Origin: Hericium rajendrae | Lineage: Eukaryota; Basidiomycota; Agaricomycetes; Russulales; Hericiaceae | Assembly: GCA_033439255.1 (NCBI GenBank) | Contig: CM065891.1 | Location: forward strand, 806,001-870,000 | Direction: 5' to 3' | DNA: 64,000 nt | Shown: in pieces, positions 46,769 through 58,911 of the stretch | Layout: each line of letters opens with the position of its first letter | Position numbering within the stretch: position 1 is the first letter of the stretch | Made by a program: the position numbers and the translations under genes | The notes under the pieces: generated by a model | What the model saw: the letters and a program-made list of their open reading frames with translations, nothing else | Databases searched by the model: none | Told to the model about the DNA's origin: nothing

Positions 46769-48504
46769 ATGTCGTGAGTGATGCCAGCCCCTGCATACGT
46801 CGACTTTTATTTGATCAAACCGATACCAGTGCCCCACTTGACCTGACTCATTGGCATGATCGACCTCCCCTTCGGTCGGATGCTGCTCGTACACAGCGCC
46901 AACAGCTTCGAGATACCATTTCCAATTCGTTGATGCGTTTGAACGCCCTCGCCCCCATCTCATACATGCCTCCTGAAATACTCGGCGCCATCTTTTTCAT
47001 CGCATGCGAGGACTCATCTACTTCAAGCCGACCAAAGGTGATAGATATATCTCATGTTTGCAGACAGTGGCGTAGAGTCGCTATCGAACATTCAACGCTT
47101 TGGACTGTTCCTTCCTTGAAACTTGGATGCAACTGGACGAAAGCATTCCTGTCACGTTCCAGATCTGCTCCGCTTGCCATTGAAACAAGCTACGCTGAAG
47201 AATCCGTCAGAGTCCTCATGCCAGGAATGATACAACCCATTCACGATCATCTTTCCCACATTCGACGCTTCCAAATCACAGCGAGATACGACACTCTTGA
47301 TCTGCTCCTGGCGACGCTCATTACGCCTGCACCTGTGCTGCGATCTGTGGAGATCGAAGCAAATACCGACACTATCCTATCAACAATTCCTCGACACATA
47401 TTCGCCGGTGATGCACCCGAACTCAAATATCTCATTCTGAACAATTGTCTCATTCCGTGGGATAGCACTATTTTCCGAAATTTGGTATCTTTACACATCG
47501 CCCTGCCGAGCAATGACACGTCACGCGCAGTCAATGGATATCTGATTCCAACACCGATTCGCCAGTTGCTTCCTACAATGTCACAGCTCGTTGGAGTTCT
47601 TTCAGCCTGCCCTCTTTTGCGATCTCTTGGGCTACAGAACGCCTTGCCACAGGCATTATTTGCACCAATTGCGCGTCTCGACCAAACACTGCAGGCCGTC
47701 CACTTGTCCAATCTCGTCATTGTCGAGCTTCGTGGAATGCCCCACGAATGCGAACGCTTTCTATCCCACATAATATTCCCGGCATACAGTAACCTTGTGC
47801 TCGATGGTTGGGCGGGGCAACCTGAAGATGTTCATAATCCTGAAGCAGAGTTCTTCGCCTTGCTTAATCTTCACAAGACCCGTGCATATTCCTCGACTGC
47901 AGAAGATTTTAGCTCGTCATTCCTTCGGTTCCACTACTTACCAGACGAGCTCGAGGTCATTGCCGCCAACGTCAACACCAGAATCGCACTGCCACCAACC
48001 CCACTTGATCATAGGATCGTCACCGACTTTGCACGGCAATTCTTCGCCTTCACCCCTCTCGCTGAATGCGTATCTCTCAGCGTTGGCTTTGAAGATGACA
48101 TTCCCTTTTCACAGGAGGAGCTGCTGGATATCTTCGCCCATGATTATCTACACTGCATAGACGAAGTCACTTGGGAAGGATCCGGGATTGGCATTGCTGC
48201 GTTTTGCGCTGCTCTATCAGCACGTGGAGAAACCTTACCGGCCAACCCAGCTTCAAGACCGGGTTTCCTTGTATTCCCTCATCTTAAAATGCTTGGCGTC
48301 AGCTATGTCAACTTTTCTGATTCCACGGACAGAGAAATCCTGTGGACTAGTTCAGTTGGTTTGCAAGCAGACCGCAAGGCGAGAGGCTCTCCCATTCAGA
48401 AATTCGTGTTTACCGCATGTCGCGGTCTGAGCGAGGAATGGACAGATGCGCTTCAAAGCTCATCCATGTTCGAAGAGACAGAAGTCCAATTCCATTCACG
48501 TTGA
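46769..48504 (+). CDS. F-box/LRR-like protein, tandem copy 1
   Basis: Two exons, 46769-46773 (ATGTC) and 46830-48504, give 1680 nt and 559 residues. The spliced start is MSAPLDLTHWHDRPPLRSDA. This is preferred over the in-intron ATG at 46780 because copy 2 has the same structure and the same WHDRPPLRSDAARTQRQQL follows in both. The F-box reads LNALAPISYMPPEILGAIFF...ISHVCRQWRRVAIEHSTLW (about residues 38-90), then leucine-rich irregular repeats. F-box proteins bring substrates to SCF ubiquitin ligase. Large, fast-evolving sets are usual in Agaricomycetes, and ligands are unknown. The frame is intact. Confidence 0.9.
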
Positions 48505-49395
48505 AACACGGTGCCCTACATACCGACAGAGATTTTCCAAATCCTGCTAATATCGGACAACAGAGCACTCTCCATCAAAACATCGAATCAAGCCCAGGGT
48601 CATGTCGTCGCTCGTCGGTCATTCTGGGATGCCGTCATTCATCTCGTACCTATGGTATTCCGCCAAATCTTCTCGAAACTCCGTGACAGGGACGGATATT
48701 AATGGAACTCCTCGCGCCTGTTTCCATAGCCAGCCTCCGGCACATTTATCCTCTGCATCGAGATCGCAATGCTACATATCTTAAAATCTGAAAAAATGGT
48801 TCTTCAAAAGAGAGGATGATAATTCGAGACTTAGAACTACGTACTGGCAGGATGAACGGATCATATTGCAGTTTGAGCATGTCCGAATTGTGTGAAGACA
48901 TTGGACAAGTCAACCGTACGCTTGCCAGCTTCACAAGCGCCCACAGCATCCACAGCGGCGCCCATCCTGATCCTCGGCCGAAGCCGAGCATGACAATTTC
49001 TTACCTTCAAGTTCAATTTCTCTACTCTGCTGCAAATTTCACGTCTGGCGTCGAGCTTCAAACTTCAAGTCGCGCAGAAGCAGACAGAGCTCTAAACAGA
49101 ATTCCGTACTCGGGTCTTCTATCATAGCGTCGAGGGGCACAATATTACTTAGGCCTAGGTGACGAAGTCAAGGTCGTACAGACTGCTTGCGACCACTCAA
49201 GTACTAGCTAGATTCAACGCCGCCATTCTTCGTCTCTTTTTTCTCGGTGAGTTTCGTCCCGTTCAATACTCGAGCATCGGCTTTGAGGCTGAATTCAACG
49301 AATAAGGAGAATTCAAGCTCGACTGAATCCGACAGCCTTGTCTTTTGTCTGTGTTTTCACCGTCGGCCCGGAAGTTCTGGAGAATCTGTTTGAAG
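48505..49395. other. Spacer and duplicated upstream region of copy 2
   Basis: About 48511-48560 reads YIPTEIFQILLISDN in one frame, which looks like a scrap of an F-box. The rest, from about 48790, is the duplicated upstream region. No complete gene. Confidence 0.5.
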
Positions 49396-51138
49396 ATGAC
49401 GTGAGTAATTCCATTCTCATGATTTCTTGGCTTTCATATGGAGAAAGGTTATACCAGGCAGCCAATCGAGTCGGGCTCGAAACAATGGCACGATCGACCC
49501 CCGCTTCGGTCCGATGCTGCTCGTACTCAGCGCCAACAGCTTCGCGACACCATCTCCATCGCGCTGATGCGCTTGAATGCCCTAGCTCCCATATCTTACA
49601 TGCCCACTGAAATACTCGGCACCATCTTCCTCATTGCATGCGACGATCGCTACTCTACTTCAAGCCGCTCGACAGTGATAGATATATCCCACGTTTGCAG
49701 ATGTTGGCGTATAATTGCAATTCAAAATCCTAAGCTTTGGGCTAATCCTCCCTTGAAGCTTGGATGCGATTGGATGAAGACTTTCTTGTCACGTTCTGGA
49801 TCTACTCCGCTCACCATTGAGACAGGCTACAGCGAAATACCTGACCGAGTCCTCCTTCCAGGAATGATAAAACCCCTTCACGAGCACTTCTTCCGTGTCT
49901 GGAACCTCCAAATCCGAATGGAGTGTTTCGTCCTTGATCAACTCCTGGCTGAGCTCATTACGCCTGCACCTACACTCCAATCTGTGGAAATCGAGGCTAA
50001 CTCCGACATGACTCACCGTACGATACTATCAACGTTGCCTCAAAACGTATTTGCTGGTGATGCACCGGAACTCAAACATGTCACTCTCAACAGCTGTATC
50101 ATTCCATGGGATAGCACTGTTTTTCGGAATTTGGCATCTTTAGATATCACTCTACCGACTACGCAGACCCGACTGTTCAAATATACGGAAGACGGAAGTC
50201 TGGTGCGGGAGCCAGTTAGTCATATGCTTCCTACAACATCACAACTTCTCGGAATCCTTACGGCCTGCCCTCTTTTGCGCTCTCTTGCGTTGCGAGAGGC
50301 CTTGCCACAGGCTTCGCATGCATCGAGTGCGCATGTCGGTGAGACACCCGACAACATTCGTTTGTCCGAGCTGGCGCATGTTGAGCTTCTTGGAATACCC
50401 CACGAATGCGAACATTTCCTATCCCACTTAATACTTCCATCGTCCGGCGACCTTATGCTGGATAGTTGGACCGGGCCAGACGCTGATTTCGTTGAATCAG
50501 AGCTGACCGCCTTGCTCAACCTTCTCAAGAACCGCGCATCTTCCTCCACAGGAGATTTTCGTTCAGCATCCCTTTGGTTCTGCCTTGGAGAAGGGGAGAT
50601 AGAAATAATCATTGGCAACTTCAATACCAGGACCTTAGTGCCAGACCCGCTCGATCATGGGATCCTCACAAACTTCGCTCGCCAATTTTTCGCCACCATC
50701 CCTCTTGCTGACTCCGTGTCTCTCGGTATTCGCTTCGATGATAGTCCACCCCTGACACGAGAGGAACTAATGGACATATTTGCCCACGACTATCTGCGCT
50801 GCGTAGACTGGGTCAATTGGTGCGGAGCCGCTGTTGGGATAGTCGCATTTTGTGCTGCTCTATGGGCGTACAGGGAAACCCCGTCGACGAACCCAGCTTC
50901 AACCTCTAAATTCTCCATGTTTCCATATCTCAAAACGATCGGCTTCAGAGACGTCGACTTCTCCGATTTCACGATCAGAGAAATCCTGCGGACGCATTTG
51001 GTCGCGTTGCAAGAGCAGCGTATAGTGAGAGGCTCTCCCATCCAGAAAATCAAGTTCACTCGTTGCCTCGGCTTGGACGAGGAATGGATGGATGGCATTC
51101 GTGTCTTCGATGGGGCAGAAATCAAGTGTAGTCCGTAG
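49396..51138 (+). CDS. F-box/LRR-like protein, tandem copy 2
   Basis: Exons 49396-49400 (ATGAC) and 49458-51138 sum to 1686 nt, 561 residues. The spliced start is MTQPIESGSKQWHDRPPLRS. The F-box reads LNALAPISYMPTEILGTIFL...ISHVCRCWRIIAIQNPKLW. The rest aligns with copy 1 throughout (for example CPLLRSL, EELLDIFAHDYL versus EELMDIFAHDYL), with many substitutions but no frame break. The two have therefore diverged for some time under constraint. The donor GTGAGT and acceptor ACCAG are the same in both copies. Confidence 0.9.
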
Positions 51139-52289
51139 GAGAACTAGAGATATAGGTCTTCTTCCCACTCGAATACATTGAATCAAGTCCGTCTTCGACG
51201 TAAGTTGCCCGTTAGCTAGTTTCCCGCCGGCTAACTCATGCCTGCATCCCAACAGACCTTGTTCCAAGTTTCTAACCTGGCGTGTCGCTAACTCTCCACA
51301 ATACCTCATGGCTAGGGCGAATACCCGCGAATAACATCGCGGCTTTCTTCCTAATATCCGGCGCCATGCATCCTGTTCTTTATTTACATCCTACCGCTAT
51401 CTTTTCAAATCCCGTGCTTCCTAGTCATCATCACCGCGCCCCATCTGCTTCATAATATCTACAGTTGTGCATGCTTTGTTCAACCTGTTTAACAAAATGC
51501 GTATTCGCCGCCTTGCAAGGGTACGTCCAATAATGCGCTCTCTACAAACGTCGAGGACTCGTCTGTCTTCGACGCCTCATCTCCATAGGTCGAGATCAGG
51601 ACCATCATGCGTAATCAATGGACCATCTGCCCATCGACGAGCCTTCCGCTACAGCACTGTCCTCGACCATCTGATCGCGAGTAGCGCTGAATCATGCATC
51701 ACGATCGACATTTCGTTCTCGACTTCGACAACTCATTCCACCGACAATAGGTCGAATCATACCCCCTCGCTTCGGTTGTTGCATCGCGCCGGGGTCCTCG
51801 GAACAGAGCAATTTGTAGATCGTTAAAGTGGGGGTTACAGGCATTCTGCCGGGCGGAGATGGTAATGCATCTGCAGATAATCCGAAAGGCAGTCGTTCCG
51901 TGCCATCATCCTCTATGACGACAATTATATCACTCCGCCCCGGAACCACAAATACTGGCCGCCATGACAGGCGAAACTGACTATGATACTATTGATAGAA
52001 TGGTTTGATGATGCTCGTAGCGCGCGTACGGGTGCAGATAATATCGGACCTCGATAACCACCGGTGGACAAAGAGCAGAACGCGACCAGAATTGCCTCAC
52101 TCGGGACTCCTGCGTTCAATACATAACGACGTGCCTGATCGAAATTCTGTTTCGCATTCATCGCTAAAGCGCCGGTTGGTCTTCTGCCAGCCCTCGTTGC
52201 ACGTACATACTTACTTATATGCAGGCACTGATATTGGCGCAGCTCTCCAGAAACGCCAGTCCCGCTCACTGAAGTCCCGCTCTAACTGC
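51139..52289. other. Intergenic
   Basis: No supported gene. A plus frame at 51467-51826 and a minus frame at 52269-51925 have no recognised features. The last 100 bases are probably the leader of the membrane-protein gene. Confidence 0.45.
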
Positions 52290-54568
52290 ATGGATCGTCC
52301 AGCCTCGCGACAGTGGGAGCCACCAGAGTGGACGCCCAACGCGACATACGAGCCGCACGCCGTCGACGGCAAAGACAGCCCCCCCGGTACGCCGTACGTC
52401 ACATACCGCGAGGCAAGCCCGCCGCAGATGATCCCGCTCATGGAGCGCGAGAAGCTCGAGCGCGTCGCGAGCAACGCGAGCCTCGCCGCCGGCGAACCGC
52501 GCAGGAATGGACTCACTGCCAGCCTGCTCATTCCGACTGCGCTCGTCTTCTGTATCACGGCGGGCTTCGGCGCCGGGCTGCTCGCGTGGCTGCTGGCGCA
52601 TAACACGCTGAGCACGCCGGACACGTTCCGCGAGGGCGCTTTTTTGCTTGATGAGGGCGCGAATGTCGAAGGCGGGTTGGAGGCGGCGCGCTTGACCGGG
52701 CTGACGATTGCATCTGCTGCGGTACGTTTTTGAGTGCCCCACGTTGGTTGAGGAATGGCAAGTATTGATGCTTCGATAGTCCAGTGCGATGGGTGTAATT
52801 GCGCCGGTGTCGATGGGCCTCTATGCGTTCATGGTAGCTCGGTCCTGGCTGCGGCTGTCGACGGGAGACGGTGCCAATTTACCGACGGCTCTGCAGTACG
52901 TGCTTCGTCCTCGACTTCTCGGACAGATGGCTGATTTTTCGTCCGAAGGTACGGTTTGCTGGTCGAGATGTTGGGGGGCGGAAGTATCGTGAACATTGCA
53001 GAGGCGGGGATGTATCTGTCGAGGCAGGCGAGGCCGAAAGCGCCATCCATGTTTATCAAGGTCTTCATTGTTGGAATCGGGACACACCTCCTTGCTTACA
53101 CTGCCAGGTCAGCTATCGTGATAATTCATGATTACATGCGACTGACACCAGCCTCACTTATATCAGTGCACTGGATCTCTGGCTCCATGCACAAACGTCC
53201 ACCGTAATCGTGCCCAAGGCCGAGTTTGTCAACGACCCGTTCCAATTCAGTGTCGCACAGAACCGTTGCGAACCATTCGTGCCGCCTACAAGCCCTAACG
53301 AGTTTCAATTCCCCTGCTTGATCCAGCCTTCCCGCGGCAGCTGGGGATACGGCATCCAGGCCCTGACACCCGGTATGCAAGTCATGTCCAATAGTTCCAG
53401 CACGCTGCAGACCATCACGCTCGCGGACGAGAACGACCTTGCCGTCTTCGTCGATCCCTCGGCACCCGCGAACGTCTCGTTCGTCGCCACCTCCTTCGGC
53501 GCACGCACGACCTGCGAGTCGGTCAACCACCTCTGCACCGACCCGAATGACATGAACGTCACCTGCACGGGCTTCCCGCTCACTTTCCCGCCTGTGAACG
53601 TCTCCGCCCCGGACGCCGCGATCGGCATGGGCCCCGGCATGTCACAGCTCGCAGTCCTGTCCTCCGGCTGCGACGGCTGCGACCACGTCTCGACCAGCAA
53701 CTACAGCACCGGCCAAGTCAGCTACAACACGACCGGGCCCTTCCCCGAGAACAACTACTCGCTCTGGCTGACGCTGCTCTGGCAGGGCCAGGGCTCCGTC
53801 ACGTTCGACGGTGGCAGCGACGACCCCAACCGCGACGTCGCGTACACCGTCTTCGGCCCCCGCGCATACATCCTCGCGAACTGCACGATGCAGTTCTTCA
53901 ACGTCACGCTTGGATACGAGAATGGTGCATACCGCCTGCTCAACGCGGACCTCTCGAATTCCGGGCTGTCGGACGGCCTCGCGGGCCCGACGCGCGCGGG
54001 GCTGTATGGCTCGCGTCTGCTTGACGACGTGCAAGGCATCGCGTTCAGCGGGAACAGCACCGCAGATGTCATGGCATATCTGAACCAGGACCTCGCGCGG
54101 CTCGCGCTCGGCTCCGCGGCATATGTCACGGACCTGAAGGGCCCCACGCTCACGCAGGCGCAGCTCGGGCAGCGCATTCTCGGGCGGTACCCGGTCGCGC
54201 CTGCGCTGGTGTATATCATCGTATTGTGGTCGAACGCAGTGTTCCCGCTCCTGGTGGCGGGCGTCGCGATGGCATCAAGGACGGAGTATGTCAGTGTGCC
54301 GGGGCGAGGGCGCGCTGTGACGGCGCTGGAGCTGGCAAAGGTGCGGTTGACGCGGCCGGCGGCGCTAGTTGCGGAGCTATTTTGGTGGACGAAGGACGGG
54401 GAGTACCACAGGGCGAAGGCAAGCGCGAGCGCGGATGTGGCGGGCATGTTTGAGGAGCAGAGAACGGAGGGACGGGTGAAGATTGGGCTGCACGAGCGGG
54501 TGGACGGGCAGACTGTATTTGGTGTGTGCACTCGACGAAGGGCTGCGGGCACCAAGGAGACGGACTGA
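52290..54568 (+). CDS. Large membrane protein with glycosylated extracellular domain
   Basis: Four exons (52290-52721, 52780-52895, 52949-53107, 53167-54568) sum to 2109 nt, 702 residues. A hydrophilic Pro-rich N-terminus (MDRPASRQWEPPEW) leads to spans SLLIPTALVFCITAGFGAGLL, VIAPVSMGLYAFMVA and FIKVFIVGIGTHLLAY. A roughly 370-residue domain rich in N-glycosylation sites (NSSS, NVSF, NVTC, NYSTG, NNYS, NVTL, NSTA) and paired Cys (CDGCDH) follows. A last span (LVYIIVLWSNAVFPLLVAGVAM) and a cytoplasmic tail end it. This layout is common in uncharacterised Agaricomycete cell-surface proteins; I cannot name a function. A frameshifted relic of its exon 1 lies at 58912-59140. Confidence 0.85.
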
Positions 54569-55456
54569 CGACCACGATGATATTCATGATTGCGATGTTT
54601 CTATGACATTTTTTCCTTGGATGTACACCATGTAACTTGGCGGTCGGGTCCACTATGTATTTATACCATTGTGAGTATCCCTTGCGCCGTGGATAGGGCA
54701 TTCTCGAATCCCGGAAAACACTTACATTGACAGCGACTGCATTCTGCATGGTGTCAGGCTGCGCTGTGAGAAAGCGCGACTAGATGCTACGGGCGAGAGA
54801 ACACGATGAAGGACGCGTGTCACTGTCGAGGGTGACGTTTATGTCAGAAGAACCTCGAGTCAATGGTAGGAGATGGGTGATGAAGAAGCCTCGCACGACA
54901 TGAAGGCGAGAAAACTAGCGCAATGTCGGTGAAGACAATGACGAGACTGCGATATCCGTCTCCATGCGAAGAGGGAAAGAGAACATTACGACGGCATAGT
55001 CTAAGCTTGCACCGTGATGGTATGCGGAGTACCTTACATGGGGGGCTGCGGATCCAGGAGACGAACCATGGGCCGCGACGGTATCCACAATATTCACGGC
55101 TGCGATGTCGTGAGCCTGAATATAACGTGGCGATCCTGTTAGAGGCAGTAGGACCGACGATGTGTTCATACAACGCACCATGGCAGCACTCGTCCGGCGG
55201 CTGGCAAAGGAAGCGTCGGGCATCCTCGAGGCGTCATCGCCCGGAACGCGCACCTACGCGCACGGGTGGTCATGAGCGAGCGGAGACAGAAGCGCTCCGA
55301 CCCCGCCCGCCCCTGTTTCGAGCTCGAGTCACCGTCGCCTCCTTCCCAGCACCGCGCACATCGCCGCGCACCTCTACCACCACGCCGACCCCACTGAGCT
55401 CCCTGACCGTCACCGTCGCCGACCACGTCGCGGCCGGCCGACGGCACTCATTCCGC
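54569..55456. other. Intergenic and possible leader of the TORC2 gene
   Basis: Overlapping frames on both strands have no recognised domain. The plus frame running into 55457 is open from 54923, so the N-terminus of the next protein could lie further upstream. Confidence 0.45.
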
Positions 55457-57666
55457 ATGTCCCCCGGTGCCGGCGCGTCGCTGCCCGACGAGCGGCGGCG
55501 CGGATCGACAGACTCGCACATGTCGCGCGCCGCCGCCATCGCACACGCGTTCAGCTCGGAGGACGTGGGCAGCAGCAGCCAGAGCGAGGGCGTGACGAGC
55601 GGCGGCGGGAGCGAGGGCGTGCACGGCGCGGGGAAGCGCCTCGCGCACGCGGCGCATGCCATCTTCGGCGACAAGCTCCACAGCGACCGTGACAGGTCCA
55701 GCGCCCGCACCGCGCCGCCCGCCCATGCGCACCTCTCCCGCCTCCACAACCCTCACCCGCACACCCACGCCCACCGCGACAAGCCCGAGTCTGCGCCTGG
55801 CACTGCACTCCCCGGTGCCCCCGCGTCCACATCAACATCTGCGATGGCGGCGAGCAACGCGTCCAAGGCGCACGCGTCGCCCACAAAGGTAAGCGCATCC
55901 ATCAAAGCAGCCCTGATGGAGGCGGATGGCGGTGCATGGCTCGATAGATGGCCGCCCGGCCGTGCGAGCTGGCCAGAAGGAGCCTCCGCTGTTCTTTGCC
56001 CCCCGACGTCGAGCAGCTCCACATGCCGCCCTCTTCCCACTGACCCCCGGCTCCGCATGCGCAGCCGATCGCTTGATTGCTTCTGCTCCGTCTCACGACG
56101 CTCAAGTACTGACCACTTCGCCTCCCTAATAGGGCTCCGCACGCACGTACGACTCGAAGCTCGTGTCACGCGAGATGCACCGTCTTGGCAACCTCGCCCA
56201 TCTCCCCGTCGCCCTTGCGCCCTCTATCTCTGCCGGTACCACGTCCTCGACGCTCGCACTACCGCCCTCCAACCTCTCCGCCCCAAGCGTCTCCGCAAAC
56301 GGACCCGATAACCCATGGGGAACCCTGCATGTGCTCGTGCTTCCGCTTTTCAACGGCGAGCCTCTCCGCATACCCATGTATGTGCCTTTTCTCATGAATC
56401 CGGCTCACGGCTTATGCGGCACTGCAGTGAAGACCTCAATACACTCGTGAAGCGCCATATCTCCAGCATAGTCTCCAACTCGCCATCAAAAGCCATCGCA
56501 AACCTCGAGACCGAGGCCTCCGAGCTCATCGGCTCCGGAATGGACACCCTCAATGGGAAACTCGCCGGCATCGAAGACGACAAGCTCGTCGGCCGCGTCG
56601 TCGAGCTCTGGGGCTTCTTCTGGGACCAAGTCCTCCCCTACGTCGAAGGCGTACGCCCGCCCTTCTCCCTCCTCACGCACCCTCCTACTAACTGCCCCAC
56701 AGGTCCTCCTCCCCCTCCAAACAGACCCGATCCTCTCCTCGCTCTACCGCACCCCCAAAACGCACCGCGGCTCCTCGCCCACCCGCCAGCCGCTCCCCGC
56801 GCTCGGCCCGACGTCAAACCAGATCGACGTCCGCACCGTCGCGCTCCGCTCCTTCCGCGACAAGATCATCCTCCCCATCTTCCCGCGCCTCAACGCGCGT
56901 CTCGCCGCACAGAAGCAGGACAACCCCTCCGACAGCCACATCTACCCGCGCCTCCAACAGATGTCCGTCCCCTCCGTCTCCCTCCCTCCTCCCCCCACAC
57001 TAACATGCACCAACAGGCTACTCGTCCTCGTCTCCCAAGGCCGCCGACAGCCGCAGCTCGTCTCACTCACCGAGCCCGCGCTCGAGCCAACGCCCGGCGA
57101 AGCAGCCGTCACGCATCTCCTGCGCCTCGTGCGCTCGACGACCGCGCCCGCGCCCGACGCGCCCAGCGCGCTCCACAGCCGCCGCACGCCGTCCTTCCTC
57201 TCCGGCAACGTTCCGCGCGATCGCCGCGGGCGCATAGCACAGCGGCCCGGCCCGCTGCGCGTCAACCTCGACTGCGCGGATTGCGACGAGGATGACGGCG
57301 GCGAGACGCCCAAGCTTGGTTTCCACGGCGTCGGTCGCGGACGCGGTGGGCGTGGTAGCTGGGAGCGCGAACGTGAGTTTCTGGAGGCGCTTCGGAGTCC
57401 GGAGGCCCCACCGAGTGCGAATGACCATCGGGAGAGTGTCGGCGGGTGGGGTCTTGGCACGTGGCACGAGGAGGCGAAGGCCAAGGACGAGGATGACGAG
57501 GACGAAGGGGTGACATTAGAACAAGTGCAGGTGCGTGGCGTTGCCTTTGACTTGCATGGGAGGTGGCTAATTAGGTTATTGATTGCAGGCTGATGTTGAG
57601 CGGATGGTGGGGATGAAAGCACCAGATACACCTTCACACCCGGAAACTCGAAGAAGGATGACTTGA
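55457..57666 (+). CDS. TORC2 subunit, HbrB/Bit61 (PRR5/Protor-like) family
   Basis: Six exons (55457-55888, 56133-56377, 56428-56650, 56703-56962, 57017-57530, 57589-57666) sum to 1752 nt, 583 residues. The N-terminal 145 residues are low-complexity Ser/Ala/His. The HbrB core then reads LHVLVLPLFNGEPLRIPIED, LVKRHISSI, VVELWGFFWDQVLPYVEGV, LLPLQTDPIL and IDVRTVALRSFRDKIILPIF. These are the family's conserved blocks. Members bind the Rictor/Avo3 arm of TORC2 and help control actin, the cell wall and plasma-membrane stress. The C-terminus is acidic and disordered (DEDDEDEGV). The start is the first Met that gives a family-like N-terminus; an earlier start in the same open frame is possible. Confidence 0.88.
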
Positions 57667-57913
57667 TTCTCTTCTCTCTGGACTTTGTCAGATGCTTTGA
57701 TATCTGCTTTGTCGCATGCTGGAGGACTATCGCATATGTATCATGGTCTGTAATTTATCTCATGGCTTATTATCACCAGGCGAATAGTGGTTTTCGTGGG
57801 GTCTAGCGTTTGCGAGACTTAGACTTCTCAGACACAAACTTATCATATCAAGACTTTATTCATACAGGTATCAACACCTTATGACGATCCAAAGACAGTG
57901 GCTAGCGACAGGC

Positions 57914-58319
57914 TCATTTGTCCACGCCCATCGCGTCCTTGGCCTTGTCGGTCATGGACCCCTACATTGCACGTGAGTAAGAAAAACCATGATACTAACA
58001 CGGAATACGCACAGAGTTCTCGTTCGAGTTGCCCGACACGCCGTCGGTCATCTTCTGTCCAGTGGACTTCTCGCCCTATGGCCAACTGTCAGTCGGCGAA
58101 CAAGCAGAGGCGGAGGGCAAAGTCCTCACCTCGGGCTGCATCGTCGACGCGACCGAGTCGTACACGCCCTTCATCTTGTCCGTGGCCTGCTCGGTCATGG
58201 TCTTCTGGGACTCGGGCTGCAAACGCGTCAGTGGCGGGCCACACGGCAACCAAGCGCGCACGCACCTTCATCGAGGACGAGAGCTTATCCCCCATATCCT
58301 GGCGACCGGTGTCAGACAT
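57914..58319 (-). CDS. HSP12/HSP9-like small stress protein
   Basis: Four exons (58319-58266, 58216-58130, 58075-58013, 57961-57914) sum to 252 nt, 83 residues. It starts MSDTGRQDMGDKLSSSMKP, then ESQKTMTEQATDKMKG, VYDSVASTMQPE and GEKSTGQKMTDGVSG, ending SMTDKAKDAMGVDK. It matches the fungal HSP12/HSP9/WH11 family: small, hydrophilic, Gly/Lys/Ser/Asp-rich, unfolded in solution and helical on membranes, which it stabilises under heat, salt or desiccation stress. All introns are phase 0 and every exon is a whole number of codons. A TATATA-type box lies about 100 bp upstream. Confidence 0.9.
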
Positions 58320-58410
58320 GATTGTATAAAGGTAAGGAGGTGGGGTGGGTTTATATGCGATGGATGTGGGGAAAGAACGAGGGATGGGAGGAAGAGACGC
58401 AGACGGCGGG

Positions 58411-58422
58411 GTATTTATACCC
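58411..58422 (-). promoter_or_regulatory. TATA box of the HSP12-like gene
   Basis: On the minus strand GGGTATAAATACC lies about 95-105 bp before the ATG at 58319, a usual place for the TATA box of a stress gene. It is the clearest TATA in this stretch. Confidence 0.6.
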
Positions 58423-58757
58423 AATCTCCCGCTCCCTTTCGAGTTCTCAGCTGGCGCGCGCGACGCACCATGACGACATCGATGAGCGACGGGGCTTCAT
58501 CGAGAAGAATACATCTCGAAAAGGCGGGAGTCCTGCTGTATTCGGGAGACGTGAAGGATGTCTGTTGGGAGGAGCGCTCGGGACTGTTTAGCATGTGAAT
58601 TCCTGCCCGTGACCAGCCTTAACCCCAGGCCGGGGTTGTCTGAATTGTTTTCCGCATTTCATGGGTGTTTCTGGCTTTACTTCTTTCATGTCTGGTCATT
58701 ATATTGACCTCGTTACATGATTACAGCCTAAAAAAGACGAAACATGATCGTGGACCC

Positions 58758-58908
58758 GCACTGCCTGCATGACTCACTTTTTCCCAAGATATAATGTAGA
58801 AAAAATCTTAGAAAAAGATATTCTTTCTTCCCTAGGAAAAAAGACTATCTATTTCTAAAATATTTTCTACACTATATCTTGGGAAAAAGTGAGTGATGTA
58901 GGCAGTGC
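58758..58908. mobile_element. MITE-like palindromic element, about 150 bp
   Basis: GCACTGCCTGCATGACTCAC at the left (58758-58777) matches the reverse complement of the right end, GTGAGTGATGTAGGCAGTGC, with two or three differences. The similarity continues inward through TTTTTCCCAAGATATA to about 58815 and 58850. The core is AT-rich. It codes for nothing. The ends (CACTGCC...GGCAGTG) and size fit a non-autonomous DNA transposon. A 3-bp CCG may flank it, but no clear target duplication can be claimed. It abuts the relic at 58912. Confidence 0.7.
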
Positions 58909-58911
58909 CGC

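Larger units (their letters stand above)
46085..51138 (+). repeat. Tandem segmental duplication, about 2.63 kb per unit
   Basis: Unit 1 (about 46085-48780) and unit 2 (about 48790-51138) each hold an upstream region and one F-box gene. The two ATGs are 2627 bp apart. Similarity covers promoter, 5-nt first exon, intron and coding sequence. Confidence 0.8.

Noticed and set aside
46774-46829. F-box copy 1 starting inside its first intron (MSDASPC...)
   Set aside because: Copy 2 and the third member show a tiny first exon with good donor and acceptor; the residues before the splice junction are not conserved.
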